Shown one piece after another: positions 38,623 through 47,639 of a stretch of 64,000 nt of DNA. Position 1 is the stretch's first letter. The number at the start of each line of letters is the position of its first letter. This DNA comes from Xanthomonas prunicola. Lineage in GTDB: Bacteria > Pseudomonadota > Gammaproteobacteria > Xanthomonadales > Xanthomonadaceae. The notes under the pieces were generated by a model. The model was not told where the DNA came from. It ran no database searches and worked only from the letters and a program-made list of their open reading frames with translations. The translations under genes and the position numbers were made by a program. The stretch spans positions 1 to 64,000 of the forward strand of contig NZ_PHKV01000010.1 of the NCBI RefSeq assembly GCF_002846205.1. Direction: 5' to 3'.

Positions 38623-38639
38623 AGCAGGGACCGTGCCAA
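38623..38639 (-). promoter_or_regulatory. Sigma-54 promoter of glnA
   Basis: On the minus strand, TTGGCACGGTCCCTGCT has GG and GC separated by 10 bases, matching TTGGCACG-N4-TTGC closely. Transcription would start near 38612, giving a leader of about 37 bases before the glnA ATG. Confidence 0.85.
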
Positions 38640-38700
38640 GCATTGGCGCTTCACAACTCCTTGATTTTGCTTACATCGCTCGCGACCGCTAGACTTGATT

Positions 38701-38717
38701 AGCACCTTAACAGTGCA
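38701..38717 (-). promoter_or_regulatory. NtrC-binding site, proximal, upstream of glnA
   Basis: AGCACCTTAACAGTGCA differs from TGCACC-N5-GGTGCA at two positions. It is centred about 97 bp upstream of the predicted glnA start, a normal enhancer distance for NtrC. Confidence 0.75.
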
Positions 38718-38732
38718 AAGCGCCATACTCGA

Positions 38733-38749
38733 AGCACCAATATGGTGCG
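38733..38749 (-). promoter_or_regulatory. NtrC-binding site, distal, upstream of glnA
   Basis: AGCACCAATATGGTGCG matches ten of the twelve half-site bases of the NtrC palindrome. Its centre is 32 bp, about three helical turns, from the proximal site, so two dimers would lie on the same DNA face. Confidence 0.75.
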
Positions 38750-38797
38750 TGCCGCAATGCACTATCCTGACGCCTCCCCCAACCCCTCTCCCGTCCG

Positions 38798-39595
38798 ATG
38801 TCCGATCTGATTTCCGCCCTGCTGTTGGGCATTCTCGAAGGCCTTACCGAATTCCTGCCGATCTCCAGTACCGGCCACCTGCTGATCGCCGAACAATGGC
38901 TCGGACGCCGTTCTGACTTCTTCAATATCGTCATCCAGGCTGGCGCGATCCTGGCCATCTGTTTGGCGCTGCGGCAGCGGTTGTGGACCCTGGCCACTGG
39001 CCTGGTCGAGCGCGACAACCGCGACTATGTGCTCAAGGTCAGCGTGGCCTTCCTGGTCACCGCGGTGGTCGGCCTGATCGTGCGCAAGGCTGGCTGGCAA
39101 TTGCCCGAAACCCTGCAGCCCGTCGCCTGGGCGCTGCTGATTGGCGGGGTGTGGATGCTGGTGGCCGAACACTTCGCGGGCAAGTTGCCCGAGCGCGACG
39201 TGGTGACCTGGAAGGTGGCCATCGCGGTGGGTCTGGCGCAGGTCGTGGCCGGTGTGTTCCCCGGCACCTCGCGCTCGGCCTCGACGATCTTCATCGCCAT
39301 GTTGCTGGGCCTGAGCAGACGCTCGGCAGCGGCGGATTTCGTCTTCATGGTGGGCATTCCGACCATGTTTGCGGCCAGCGGCTACGCGTTGCTGGAGATG
39401 TACAAGGAAGGCGGTTTCGGCACCGAAAACTGGGCCGATGTGGCGGTGGCCTTCGTGGCGGCGACCATTACCGGTTTTGTGGTGGTGAAGTGGCTGCTGG
39501 GCTATATCAAGAAGCACCGTTTTACGGTGTTTGCGGTGTACCGCATCGTGCTCGGGGCGGCCCTGCTGCTTTGGCTGCCGGCTGCGGCCGGCTGA
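38798..39595 (+). CDS. uppP: Undecaprenyl-diphosphatase
   Basis: 265 residues, a polytopic inner-membrane enzyme that dephosphorylates undecaprenyl pyrophosphate to recycle the lipid carrier for cell-wall synthesis; overproduction gives bacitracin resistance. Signature motifs are GILEGLTEFLPISSTGHLL (residues 11-29) and FPGTSRSASTIF (~153-164), which form the active site. About eight membrane segments are visible. It diverges from glnA across a 222-bp region holding the glnA control sites. Confidence 0.97.
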   Translation: MSDLISALLLGILEGLTEFLPISSTGHLLIAEQWLGRRSDFFNIVIQAGAILAICLALRQRLWTLATGLVERDNRDYVLKVSVAFLVTAVVGLIVRKAGWQLPETLQPVAWALLIGGVWMLVAEHFAGKLPERDVVTWKVAIAVGLAQVVAGVFPGTSRSASTIFIAMLLGLSRRSAAADFVFMVGIPTMFAASGYALLEMYKEGGFGTENWADVAVAFVAATITGFVVVKWLLGYIKKHRFTVFAVYRIVLGAALLLWLPAAAG

Positions 39596-39731
39596 CACAC
39601 AACGGCAACCGCCGGGGCTGCACATCGCGATCGCCGCGGGGCGCAGTCCCGGCGTCCACGTCGTGACGCCGGTCATTGCCCCGGGCGCACGCTGGCGGTA
39701 TCACTGACCCATCGATCACCGGGAGCTGCGC

Positions 39732-40538
39732 ATGCGTGCCGTGTTCTTCGCCCCTGCACTGCTGGCGGCGGGCGTGACGGCCTGCGGATCGGGCGCCTCG
39801 CCGGACCTGCCCGGCTCCAAACACGCCGCTACCCAGGCGCCGGTCATGGCGACCCCTGACACGGATAACCTGCCATTGCACACCGCCCTGCGCGCCCAGC
39901 ACTGGCACTTGCAGCAGGCCAGCGATGCGCATGGCACCGCGTTGCGCAGCCTGTTCGTCGACGGCTTGCCACCCGTGCAACTGGACTTCAACGATCAGCG
40001 CATCCAGGTCAGCCAGACCTGCAACGCCTTGGGCGCCAACTACAGCGTGGCCCACGCGCACGTGCAGATCGGCCGGGTGGTCTCCAGCAGGCGGATGTGC
40101 GCCGACGCACGCCGCATGGCGCAGGAGCGCGCTGCCAGCGACCTGCTGTCCGGCCGCTTCGCAGTGGTCATGGACAACGCCGCGGCCGCGCCCCGGCTGA
40201 CCCTGACCCGCAGTGATGGCACCCGGCTGATCTTCGGTGGCATCCCCACGGCAGACACCCGCTACGGCGGGCCGGGACAGACGCTGTTGCTCGATGTGGC
40301 CGCAGACACCGTGCCCTGCGTGTCCGACCCGACGCGGCGTTGCCTGCAAGTACGCGAGCAGCCTCAGGCCGACCAACCGGCCACACAAGACTGGCAGCCG
40401 TTCGAGGGCACGATCGAGGGTTTCGAGCACGAAGACGGAATCCGCACCCTGCTGCGTGTGACCCGCTACCCGGCCGGCACGGACCCGGACGCCAGGCAGG
40501 TGTATGTGCTCGACCAGATGATCGAAGCCGGCAGCTAG
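39732..40538 (+). CDS. Lipoprotein with META (HslJ-like) and DUF4377-like domains
   Basis: 268 residues, ATG preceded by GGGAG. The lipobox is GVTAC. The META-type domain (residues ~50-140) has WHLQQASDA, VQLDFNDQRIQVSQTCNALGANYSV and MCADARRMAQE. The C-terminal part (LLLDVAADTVPCVSDPTRRCLQVRE through YVLDQMIEA) looks like DUF4377. The combination is found in envelope lipoproteins linked to heat or antibiotic stress. The exact function is unknown. Confidence 0.82.
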   Translation: MRAVFFAPALLAAGVTACGSGASPDLPGSKHAATQAPVMATPDTDNLPLHTALRAQHWHLQQASDAHGTALRSLFVDGLPPVQLDFNDQRIQVSQTCNALGANYSVAHAHVQIGRVVSSRRMCADARRMAQERAASDLLSGRFAVVMDNAAAAPRLTLTRSDGTRLIFGGIPTADTRYGGPGQTLLLDVAADTVPCVSDPTRRCLQVREQPQADQPATQDWQPFEGTIEGFEHEDGIRTLLRVTRYPAGTDPDARQVYVLDQMIEAGS

Positions 40539-40594
40539 CCCGGCGCCGGCCCAGCATCGGGCCCGGCATCGGCACCGCGCTGCGATGCCGGGCG

Positions 40595-41605
40595 TCAGAA
40601 CCGGATCAGGACTTTGCCCACGTGTTGCGCCTTGGCGAAGTAGTCAAAGGCCTGGGGCGCCTCATCGAACCGGAACGTTTTGCTGTGCAGGGTCTTGATG
40701 CAGTGCTGCTCGATCGCGCGCAGCAGGTCCACGAACATCGCCCGGCTTCCATTGGCGATGCCGCGAATGGTCACGTTTTTGCGGATCAACGACACATAGT
40801 CGGGAATCGGCGAAGACGCGCCGGGAGTGACGCCGATCACCACGATGGTCGCGTTGGCAGCTGCTGCCTTGATCGACTGCCCCAAGGTGTCCTGCCCGCC
40901 GGTCTCGATGATGACGTCCGCGCCACCGCCGGACAGCTGCATCACTGCCTCGGCCCAATCAGGCTGGGTGCGATAGTTGACGGTGATGTCGGCGCCCAGG
41001 CGGCGCGCGAGCGCAAGCTTCTCGTCGCTGGATGAGGTGATCGCGACGCGGGCACCGTGGAGCTTGGCGAGTTCGAGCGCGGCCATCGAGACGCCACCGG
41101 TTCCCAGACACAGCACCAGATCGCCAGCCTTGATCCTGGCCACTTCCACCAAGGCGTGCCAGGCGGTAACGGCAGCCGATGCCAGCGCAGCGACATCCTC
41201 GTCGTCCAACGACGCAGGCACTTTGATCAACGCAGATGCAGGCAGCACCACCTTCTCCGCCAGCCAGCCATCGTGGGTGACGCCAAGATCGTGGGCGAAC
41301 ATCTCGGCGCGAAACCTGCCCTCCAGCCAGGTGGGAAAGTGCCCGCTGACGACACGGTCGCCCGGCGCGACTTCGCTGACGCCTGCGCCGACGGATGTCA
41401 CGATGCCCACACCTTCGGCAACGGGAACGCGCGTGGGTGCAAGCTTGCCGGCGTAGGTGCCTTTGAGAATCTGGAGGTCGCGGTTGATCAGGCCGACCAG
41501 TCGCGGAGCGACGATGACCTGGCCCGGTCCTGCAACTGGCTCGGGCATCTCGGCCGCGAGCAGGCTCTCAAGGCCGGTTTGATTGCCAATCTGGAATGCT
41601 TTCAT
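40595..41605 (-). CDS. Zinc-type alcohol dehydrogenase family, NAD(P)-dependent
   Basis: 336 residues of the medium-chain dehydrogenase/reductase superfamily. The GroES-like N-terminus carries VPVAEGVGIVTSVGAGVSEV, and the Rossmann motif is LCLGTGGVSMAALELAK (residues ~165-180) with SSSDEKLALARRLGAD after it. The Cys/His ligands of the catalytic and structural zincs are not evident, so it is closer to the zinc-free quinone-reductase-like branch. The substrate is unknown. Confidence 0.9.
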   Translation of the reverse strand: MKAFQIGNQTGLESLLAAEMPEPVAGPGQVIVAPRLVGLINRDLQILKGTYAGKLAPTRVPVAEGVGIVTSVGAGVSEVAPGDRVVSGHFPTWLEGRFRAEMFAHDLGVTHDGWLAEKVVLPASALIKVPASLDDEDVAALASAAVTAWHALVEVARIKAGDLVLCLGTGGVSMAALELAKLHGARVAITSSSDEKLALARRLGADITVNYRTQPDWAEAVMQLSGGGADVIIETGGQDTLGQSIKAAAANATIVVIGVTPGASSPIPDYVSLIRKNVTIRGIANGSRAMFVDLLRAIEQHCIKTLHSKTFRFDEAPQAFDYFAKAQHVGKVLIRF

Positions 41606-41688
41606 GGGGGATTACCTGTACTGGGACGCCGGCCCAACGTGGCTGGCGTCTTGGGGGATGAAGCGATCGACGCCAGCGTCGCGATGAC

Positions 41689-42300
41689 TCAGCGCAGCGA
41701 TGGGTTCAGCGTGTAGGTGCCGTGCAAGGCCGCCTCCGCCAGCACATGACCCTGAAGCGCCGACAGCAGATCGGCGGCGGTGAAGCTGTCGGGCAGGCTG
41801 AGCTTGGCCACGTCCAGTGCGAACACCCGGAAGAAGTAGCGGTGCAGACGCAGGTCGTTGAACGGCGGGTACGGGCCGTCGTAGCCGCGGTAGTCGCCGG
41901 CCATGTCGGCATTGCCGGCGAACCACTGCGTGTAGGAATTCAGGCCCTGCCGGGTACCCGCCGGGCCGGGCGGTTGCTGCTTGCCCTTGACCACGAAACC
42001 GTCGCTGCAGCTGCCCGCGGCAATCTCATGCACATCGGCGGGGATATCGGCCATCGCCCAATGCACGAAATCGGTGCGTGGCTGCTCCACCGGAATCTGC
42101 AGATCGTCGCGGCCGACGGTGTCGGGCACGGTCGGTACGTCCGGGTCCAGGCACAGCAGCGCGAATGACTGCGTACCGGCCGGCACCTCGCTCCAGGCCA
42201 GGTGCGGGTTGCGGTTGGGCGCAAAGCCATCCGGCGTACCGGCGGCAAATTCCACTGCGATGGGCTTGCCGTTTTCGATGCTGTTGCTGGTCAGACGCAT
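41689..42300 (-). CDS. YbhB/YbcL-family (PEBP) protein
   Basis: 203 residues from ATG 42300 with GGAGA upstream. It is cytoplasmic by lack of a signal sequence. PEBP features are NPHLAWSEVPAGTQSFALLCLDPDVP, FVHWAMADIP and GYDGPYPPFNDLRLHRYFFRVFALDV, which make the anion-binding pocket. Bacterial members bind phosphorylated ligands; the physiological role is unknown. It lies downstream of the TPR/sulfotransferase-like gene but well separated from it. Confidence 0.9.
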   Translation of the reverse strand: MRLTSNSIENGKPIAVEFAAGTPDGFAPNRNPHLAWSEVPAGTQSFALLCLDPDVPTVPDTVGRDDLQIPVEQPRTDFVHWAMADIPADVHEIAAGSCSDGFVVKGKQQPPGPAGTRQGLNSYTQWFAGNADMAGDYRGYDGPYPPFNDLRLHRYFFRVFALDVAKLSLPDSFTAADLLSALQGHVLAEAALHGTYTLNPSLR

Positions 42301-42493
42301 GGAAGGTCTCCGAGGGAAGCGATACGGATCAGGGTGCCTGGGTCCGTGCCGCAGCGGAAGACGTCGCCATGGAACCCTCTGATGCGCTCGGTCGGGTTTA
42401 CCATTGCCGCACAGTGCGCCTGCAACCAATGCGACAACACGACACTGCGGCCACACCCACCCTGGCGGGGAGCGCGACCGCTCTGATCGCGCC

Positions 42494-44566
42494 TCAGTCC
42501 TGCGGGTAACCGAAGCGCACGGCGATCAGCGTGAGCAGGTCGAACTGCGGGCCGAGCACGCCGCGGTAATTGCGCCAGCGGCCGGAGGCCAACCGCGCCG
42601 GGCCGCGTGGCGCGACCAGCGGGAAGCTGAGCCCGAACGCCTGTTCCAGGGCAGTGGAAATGCCCTGCGGGTCGTTCTCGATACCGTCCAGCCGGATGAT
42701 CCGGTGCGGGTACAGATCGCGTTCGTGCAGCACGGCCAGCTGTTCCAGTGCGATCAGCAGCCAGTCAGTGGCCTGCTGTGGCGACTGCAGTGCCAGCGGC
42801 GCGGACGCACCGGCCGACAGCCAGTCCAGCAGCATGTCGCGCGGGTCACGCAATGCGATCGCCAGCCGCCCCTCAGGCAGGTGCGGGCGCAGCGCGGTCA
42901 GCAAGGTGTTGTCCCACCACAGCAGCCAGTCGATGACATTGCCATCGTCGATGCCGCGGCGCGGCAGTTGCGCCTTCCACCCTTCCACCAGCGCGGTCGG
43001 TGCCAGTTCGCCGGAGGCCAACTGGTCGAGCGTGCGGTAGCTCTGCAGCGCATCCGACGGCGGCGTGGTGCCGTAACGGTCGCCGCGCACCAGTGGGGTG
43101 GCTGCGTCCATCACCGCGATCAGGCGTTCGACATGCGAGCCGGGCGTGCCCCACACGAACAGCGGGCGCGCGGTGACCGTGTCGGGAATGCTACCCAGCG
43201 CGGGCCACTGCGTCGGCTGTTTGGCTGCCTGCGGCGGCAACGGCAACCGGTGCTGGGCTTGCTCGCGGTGGAACTGCATCCAGGTGCCCACGGCGGCATC
43301 GGGCTGGCCGGCGCGGTCTTGCACATTGCCTAGCCACGGCCGCAGCACGGTCTGCTGTGGCGCCGGCAGCGATTCGATCAACGATTCGACACAGGCGATC
43401 GCCGCTGGCGGGTCGCGTTCCAGCAAGGCTTCGACAATGCGCTGCTCGCCGCTGATGCGGCCCGGTTCCACCGCCACGATCTGGCGCGCCACCATCTCCG
43501 CGTCGTCGGCATGGCCCTGCATGTCGTGCACGCGCATCAGCGCTTCCAGCGCCGGCAGGTGCTCAGGCATGGCCAGCAGCCAGCGCTCGATCACGGCCTG
43601 TGCCTGCGGCCCACCGACCGGCTCCACCGCCAAGCGGGCCAGCCACAGGTCGTGCGCAGTGGCCGACGTGGCCAGCGCCGCATCCAGGGTGTCGCGCGCA
43701 TCGTCCACCGCGCCCAGCCGCTCCCAGGCGGTGAGCAGCGCGTGCAGCGTGCGGCGATCGGCCGGCCAGTGCGCCAGCGCCAGGCGTAGATGCGCGGCGG
43801 CCTGATCGGGACGACCGGCCTGTAACTCCATCTCGCCGGCGAGCCGGCGCATGGCCGGCAGGTCGCCGCCGGGCTGGTCGAGCACGCCTTGCATCGCCGC
43901 CAGCGCATCGTCCAGACGGCCCTGGCGCTGCGCCAGCTGGGCGATGAAGGCGCGCAACGCGGTGCCGGGCGGATTGAGCTCGATCACGCGCTCGAAGGCA
44001 CGCTCGGCGAACGCAAAATGCTCTTTCTGCAGATACGCAAAGCCCAGCGAAAACAGCACGCGTGCATCGTCGGGTAGTTGCTCGGCTGCGCGGGTGAGCA
44101 GCGACAGCGCGCGGTCGCTTTGGCCACGGCGCATCTCCACCACGCCATCGACCGCCAGCAATTGCGGATGCTCCGGCGCCAAGCGCGCGGCGGTGCGGCT
44201 GAGCCGCTCGGCCTCGTCCAGATCGCCACGTGCCACCGCCAGATGCGCCTGCATCACGTAAGCATTGAACTGATTCGGATCCAGCGCGGTAGTGCGCGAC
44301 AGCGCCGCATCGGCGGCAGACAGATCGCGTGTGGCCAGCAACGCGCCGGCGCGCAGCAGATGCAGGTCGGCATCTTCGGGCGTCAGCATCAGCGCGGTGT
44401 CGATGCTGTCCAGCGCCAGCGCGGGCTGCCCTTGCTGCTGCAGCGCAACCGCCAGCCAGCGGTGCGCGGCGGCGACGTCGGGCGCGGAGGTTGCCCACTC
44501 GCGGGCCAGCGCCACCGCATCGTCGGCCGCATTGCGGCGCAGGGCTTGAAGAATGGCGTCTTGCAT
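42494..44566 (-). CDS. TPR protein with degenerate sulfotransferase-like C-terminus
   Basis: 690 residues. About residues 1-400 are tandem TPR units (AAHRWLAVALQQQGQPALALDSI and similar). The C-terminal ~250 resemble PAPS-dependent sulfotransferases: PLFVWGTPGSHVERL stands where the 5'-phosphosulfate loop GxPRSGTT should be, ALRDPRDMLLDWL fits the 3'-phosphate site, and LDGIENDPQGISTALEQAFGL follows. The first loop has lost the usual Arg/Ser/Gly/Thr residues, so catalysis is doubtful. There is no signal peptide. Confidence 0.8.
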   Translation of the reverse strand: MQDAILQALRRNAADDAVALAREWATSAPDVAAAHRWLAVALQQQGQPALALDSIDTALMLTPEDADLHLLRAGALLATRDLSAADAALSRTTALDPNQFNAYVMQAHLAVARGDLDEAERLSRTAARLAPEHPQLLAVDGVVEMRRGQSDRALSLLTRAAEQLPDDARVLFSLGFAYLQKEHFAFAERAFERVIELNPPGTALRAFIAQLAQRQGRLDDALAAMQGVLDQPGGDLPAMRRLAGEMELQAGRPDQAAAHLRLALAHWPADRRTLHALLTAWERLGAVDDARDTLDAALATSATAHDLWLARLAVEPVGGPQAQAVIERWLLAMPEHLPALEALMRVHDMQGHADDAEMVARQIVAVEPGRISGEQRIVEALLERDPPAAIACVESLIESLPAPQQTVLRPWLGNVQDRAGQPDAAVGTWMQFHREQAQHRLPLPPQAAKQPTQWPALGSIPDTVTARPLFVWGTPGSHVERLIAVMDAATPLVRGDRYGTTPPSDALQSYRTLDQLASGELAPTALVEGWKAQLPRRGIDDGNVIDWLLWWDNTLLTALRPHLPEGRLAIALRDPRDMLLDWLSAGASAPLALQSPQQATDWLLIALEQLAVLHERDLYPHRIIRLDGIENDPQGISTALEQAFGLSFPLVAPRGPARLASGRWRNYRGVLGPQFDLLTLIAVRFGYPQD

Positions 44567-44694
44567 GGCGGCGGTGCGTCCCGGACAAACCGCTATTGTA
44601 ACGATGCGCGGTGTGGGGGCTCGCTGTGCGAGGGACGCTGGCGTTTATCGCGACGCGGGCGTCTGGTGCAAGGCGTGCGTCACCGCCCTTGAAC

Positions 44695-44979
44695 TCACAT
44701 CGACCGATCGCGCCGGTTAGGCGTTTGAACGCTTACCAACATTCGACGCAGCACGCTTGCGCCATAGGCCACACAGAGCACCCCAAACACCAACTGGCCC
44801 ATGTGCCAGAGCACAGCTTGCGCGCCGACGGAAACCGATCCTGCGCGTAAGCGGAACACAATCTCTCCAGTCTGCAGATAGGTGTAGAGGCTGATCGCGC
44901 TGAAGTGGACCATCACGCAACCGACAACCACTGCTAGAACGGCGACGACTGCATCCATAGACGGATGTCGTCTCAGCAT
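44695..44979 (-). CDS. Small membrane protein of unknown function
   Basis: 94 residues from MLRRHPSMDAVV; MDAVVAV seven codons later is a possible start. Two hydrophobic helices (AVVAVLAVVVGCVMVHFSAISLY; AVLWHMGQLVFGVLCVAYGASVL) are joined by a short polar turn. Its start overlaps the stop of the YheT-family hydrolase gene by seven bases, suggesting coupling. I do not recognise the family. Confidence 0.65.
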   Translation of the reverse strand: MLRRHPSMDAVVAVLAVVVGCVMVHFSAISLYTYLQTGEIVFRLRAGSVSVGAQAVLWHMGQLVFGVLCVAYGASVLRRMLVSVQTPNRRDRSM

Positions 44980-45968
44980 CGTTCGCGAGCTGACGTCAGC
45001 CGCTCGGCCACCCAGCGTTCGGCAAAGCCGTCGCCGCGGGCGTTTTCCAGAAAGCCGCAGTGGCCGCCCCAGCGCGCGATTTCCAGCTGCGCATGCGCCG
45101 GCAACTGCCAGGCAGCGAAATCGGCGAATGGAATCACCGGGTCGTCTTCGGCCATCAGGATGTCGACCGGCACCTGCAGGTTGGCCAGGCGTTCGCCGGC
45201 GATCGAATAGCTGTCGAAATACGCTTCCAGCGAGCCATGCCCGGTGTGTTTGACCGCCAGCCAGGCCATCAGACCGCGCATGTCCAGCGCCAGGGTGGCG
45301 TCGTCGTAGCCGTGCTGGTCGGGGAACAACTGACGCTTGCGCAGCAGCGATTCGCGCCATTTACGGCGGAAATACCAGTCGTAGAACTGCGGGCCTTTTT
45401 CCAGTTGCGTCATGGTGGCGGCCGGGTCCAGCAACGGACACACCGCCGCCACGCGCGCCAGCGGCAGGCCGGCGGCGGGCGCACGCAGCGCCAGCCGCAG
45501 CGCGAAATTGCCGCCCAGCGAATACCCTGCGACCAGCAACTGCGGCGCAGGAAACCGCCGCCACAGATCGCCTGCGGCATTGACCACTTCTTCGATGCGA
45601 TCGGAGTGGAACAGGTCCACATTGAGATGGTGGGTGCCGCCGTGGTCGCGGAAATTCAGCCGGAACACTTGGTAGCCCAGGCCAAGCAGGCGCGCGGCGG
45701 TCAGGCGCATGTAATTGGAATCGGCGCTGCCCTCCCAGCCATGCAGCAACAGCACGGTGCCGCGCGGCGGCGCATCGCCGGGCGGGATGCTCATCCAGCC
45801 CTGAAGGCGCACACCGTCGCCGCCATCGAGAATGTGTTCGCTGGTGACTGCGCCGCTGGCGGCGAGCAACTGGCGGCTGCGGATGCGCCGCAAGGCGCTG
45901 CTACCCAGCACCGATTGCACATGCGGGTTGCGTAGCCAGCGCGGCGGGAGATAGTCGGAGGCGTTCAT
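44973..45968 (-). CDS. YheT-family alpha/beta hydrolase
   Basis: 331 residues. The N-terminus YLPPRWLRNPHVQSVL is typical of the family. The oxyanion region is LLHGWEGSADSNYM, the nucleophile elbow is GYSLGGN with the catalytic Ser, the acid is near ILMAEDDPVIP, and the His is in WGGHCGFLE. It is a putative esterase or hydrolase of unknown substrate. It is probably co-transcribed with the small membrane protein that follows. Confidence 0.92.
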   Translation of the reverse strand: MNASDYLPPRWLRNPHVQSVLGSSALRRIRSRQLLAASGAVTSEHILDGGDGVRLQGWMSIPPGDAPPRGTVLLLHGWEGSADSNYMRLTAARLLGLGYQVFRLNFRDHGGTHHLNVDLFHSDRIEEVVNAAGDLWRRFPAPQLLVAGYSLGGNFALRLALRAPAAGLPLARVAAVCPLLDPAATMTQLEKGPQFYDWYFRRKWRESLLRKRQLFPDQHGYDDATLALDMRGLMAWLAVKHTGHGSLEAYFDSYSIAGERLANLQVPVDILMAEDDPVIPFADFAAWQLPAHAQLEIARWGGHCGFLENARGDGFAERWVAERLTSARERC

Positions 45969-46027
45969 GCGTGCGTCGCACCGGCGTCGCGGCTGGCCGC
46001 AGGGGAGAGGTGCGTGCGCATCGTCAA

Positions 46028-46831
46028 CTAGGACTCCATCGCTGCAACGATCCGTTGGCGCGAGGTGTCGGCCAGTCGGCGACGGCCTTCGATGTCCAGC
46101 GCGCGAATCGGCTCGAGAAAATGCACTTCTGCCAGCCGTGACGGCTCGCCCAGCAGGCGCACGATATTGGCGAAGAAACTCTCGCGCTCACCGAACGCCA
46201 CTACCGCCTGCGCATTGCCACGCACGCCATAACGCAGCGCCACCGGCTGTACCGGCACCCCGGCTTCCACCGCCGCCTGGAAGATGCGCGCATGGAACGG
46301 GCCGACCTCGGTGCCGCCGCGGGTGCGCCCTTCCGGGAAAACACCGACCGGCTTGCCGCTTTGCAGGCGCAGCAGCATTTCCTGCAGCACCCCGCCCAGC
46401 GATTCGGTATTGCCGCGCTGATGGAAGATGGTCTGGCCCTTGGTCGCCAACCAGCCCACCAGCGGCCAGCCGGCGATTTCGCGCTTGGCCACAAACCCCA
46501 TCACCTGCTGGCTGTGCAGCATGGAAATGTCCACCCAGCTGACGTGGTTGGCCACGAACAGGGTCGCGCCCGGCAGCGGCGTACCGAAGCGGCGCAGCCG
46601 GAAGCCGAAGATGCGCATCAGGTTGCCCTGCCACCAGCGGATCATCAGCTCGTCCAGGGTGTCCGCAGGGCCGGTACGGATCCGCGCCAGCGGCGGCGCC
46701 ACCACGCACAGCATGGTGACCGGCAGGCACAGGCACAGATGCAGCAACAGCAACGGCACCCGATACAGGTAACGCAGCAAACGCAGCGCGCCGCCAGCCT
46801 CGCGCGTGGCGTCCAGGGATGACTCGCTCAT
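46028..46831 (-). CDS. plsC: 1-acyl-sn-glycerol-3-phosphate acyltransferase
   Basis: 267 residues from MSESSLDATRE; upstream ATGs are in frame, but without a better ribosome site. An N-terminal hydrophobic segment (VPLLLLHLCLCLPVTMLCVV) anchors it in the inner membrane. Acyltransferase motifs are ANHVSWVD (HX4D), GVFPEGRTRGG (glycerol-phosphate binding) and GVPVQPVAL. It would acylate lysophosphatidic acid to phosphatidic acid, or a related lysolipid. Other PlsC paralogues are common, so the exact acceptor is uncertain. Confidence 0.88.
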   Translation of the reverse strand: MSESSLDATREAGGALRLLRYLYRVPLLLLHLCLCLPVTMLCVVAPPLARIRTGPADTLDELMIRWWQGNLMRIFGFRLRRFGTPLPGATLFVANHVSWVDISMLHSQQVMGFVAKREIAGWPLVGWLATKGQTIFHQRGNTESLGGVLQEMLLRLQSGKPVGVFPEGRTRGGTEVGPFHARIFQAAVEAGVPVQPVALRYGVRGNAQAVVAFGERESFFANIVRLLGEPSRLAEVHFLEPIRALDIEGRRRLADTSRQRIVAAMES

Positions 46832-46948
46832 TCGACGAACGGAACCGGTAACGGGGGAAGGAAGCGCAACCATTGTGACAGCAGCGTGGCTGCCGCGCAG
46901 TGCCGGTAGCGGGCAACGCTGTTCCATGCATGCCACTGCCGGGCGAGC

Positions 46949-47383
46949 TCAGCCATTGCCACGCGCAACGACCGCCAGGGTCAACCGCGACACGCAAACG
47001 CGTTTGCCCGCCGGGTTTTCGATGATGATGTCCCAGACATGCGTGCTGCGCCCCACATGCACCGCGTGCGCGGTTCCGGTCACCAGTCCCTGCGTGGCAG
47101 CGCGCAGGTGATTGGCATTGATCTCCAGCCCCACGCACATCTGGGCCGTCATATCCACGCACAGGTTGCCGGCGCTGCTGCCCAACGTTTCGGCCAGCAC
47201 CACCGAGGCGCCACCGTGCAACAGGCCATAGGGCTGCTTGGTACGCGCATCCACCGGCATGGTCGCGCGTAGCCAATCGTCACCGGCTTCGGTAAACACG
47301 ATGCCGAGATGTTCGATCAAGGTGTCACGGCTGGCGGCGTTGAGGGCGGCTAGATCGACGGGTTCGCGGAAGGTCATGGGCAT
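46949..47383 (-). CDS. Hot-dog-fold thioesterase (YbdB/MenI type)
   Basis: 144 residues from MPMTFREP; the second ATG two codons in is equally possible. It aligns by eye with E. coli EntH/YbdB: LNAASRDTLIEHLGIVFTEAGDDWLRATMPVD, then the catalytic PYGLLHGGASVVLAETLGSSAGN and EINANHLRAA. It hydrolyses acyl-CoA or aryl-acyl carrier thioesters. No siderophore genes are nearby, so a general housekeeping role is likelier. It is just upstream of plsC on the same strand. Confidence 0.9.
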   Translation of the reverse strand: MPMTFREPVDLAALNAASRDTLIEHLGIVFTEAGDDWLRATMPVDARTKQPYGLLHGGASVVLAETLGSSAGNLCVDMTAQMCVGLEINANHLRAATQGLVTGTAHAVHVGRSTHVWDIIIENPAGKRVCVSRLTLAVVARGNG

Positions 47384-47404
47384 GGAATCGGGAATCGGGA
47401 ATCG
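47384..47404. repeat. GGAATCG short tandem repeat
   Basis: Three near-perfect 7-bp units (GGAATCG) precede the thioesterase start. They resemble the dispersed GGGAATCG units at 27319-27389. Confidence 0.55.
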
Positions 47405-47639
47405 CAAGAGCATCCAGGTGCCTGGAATGCGATGCAACATTGCAGTGCGGCTGGCTGCCAACAGCGGTCAGAGATGCTGCGACTGCGTCCAACGCATCAG
47501 CCTGCTACGGGTGCAGCCTCTCACGCTCCCACTTTTGCGTGCGATGATTAGCAACCTGCGCACATCTACGGCAATCTACCGAAAATACAGCGCAACATCT
47601 TGCATCGACTCGTCTTCATCACTGCAACGCGTCATCCGA

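Noticed and set aside
38767..38790. Possible terminator before uppP
   Set aside because: It contains only one arm of the CCCCTCTCCCGC hairpin and cannot fold.
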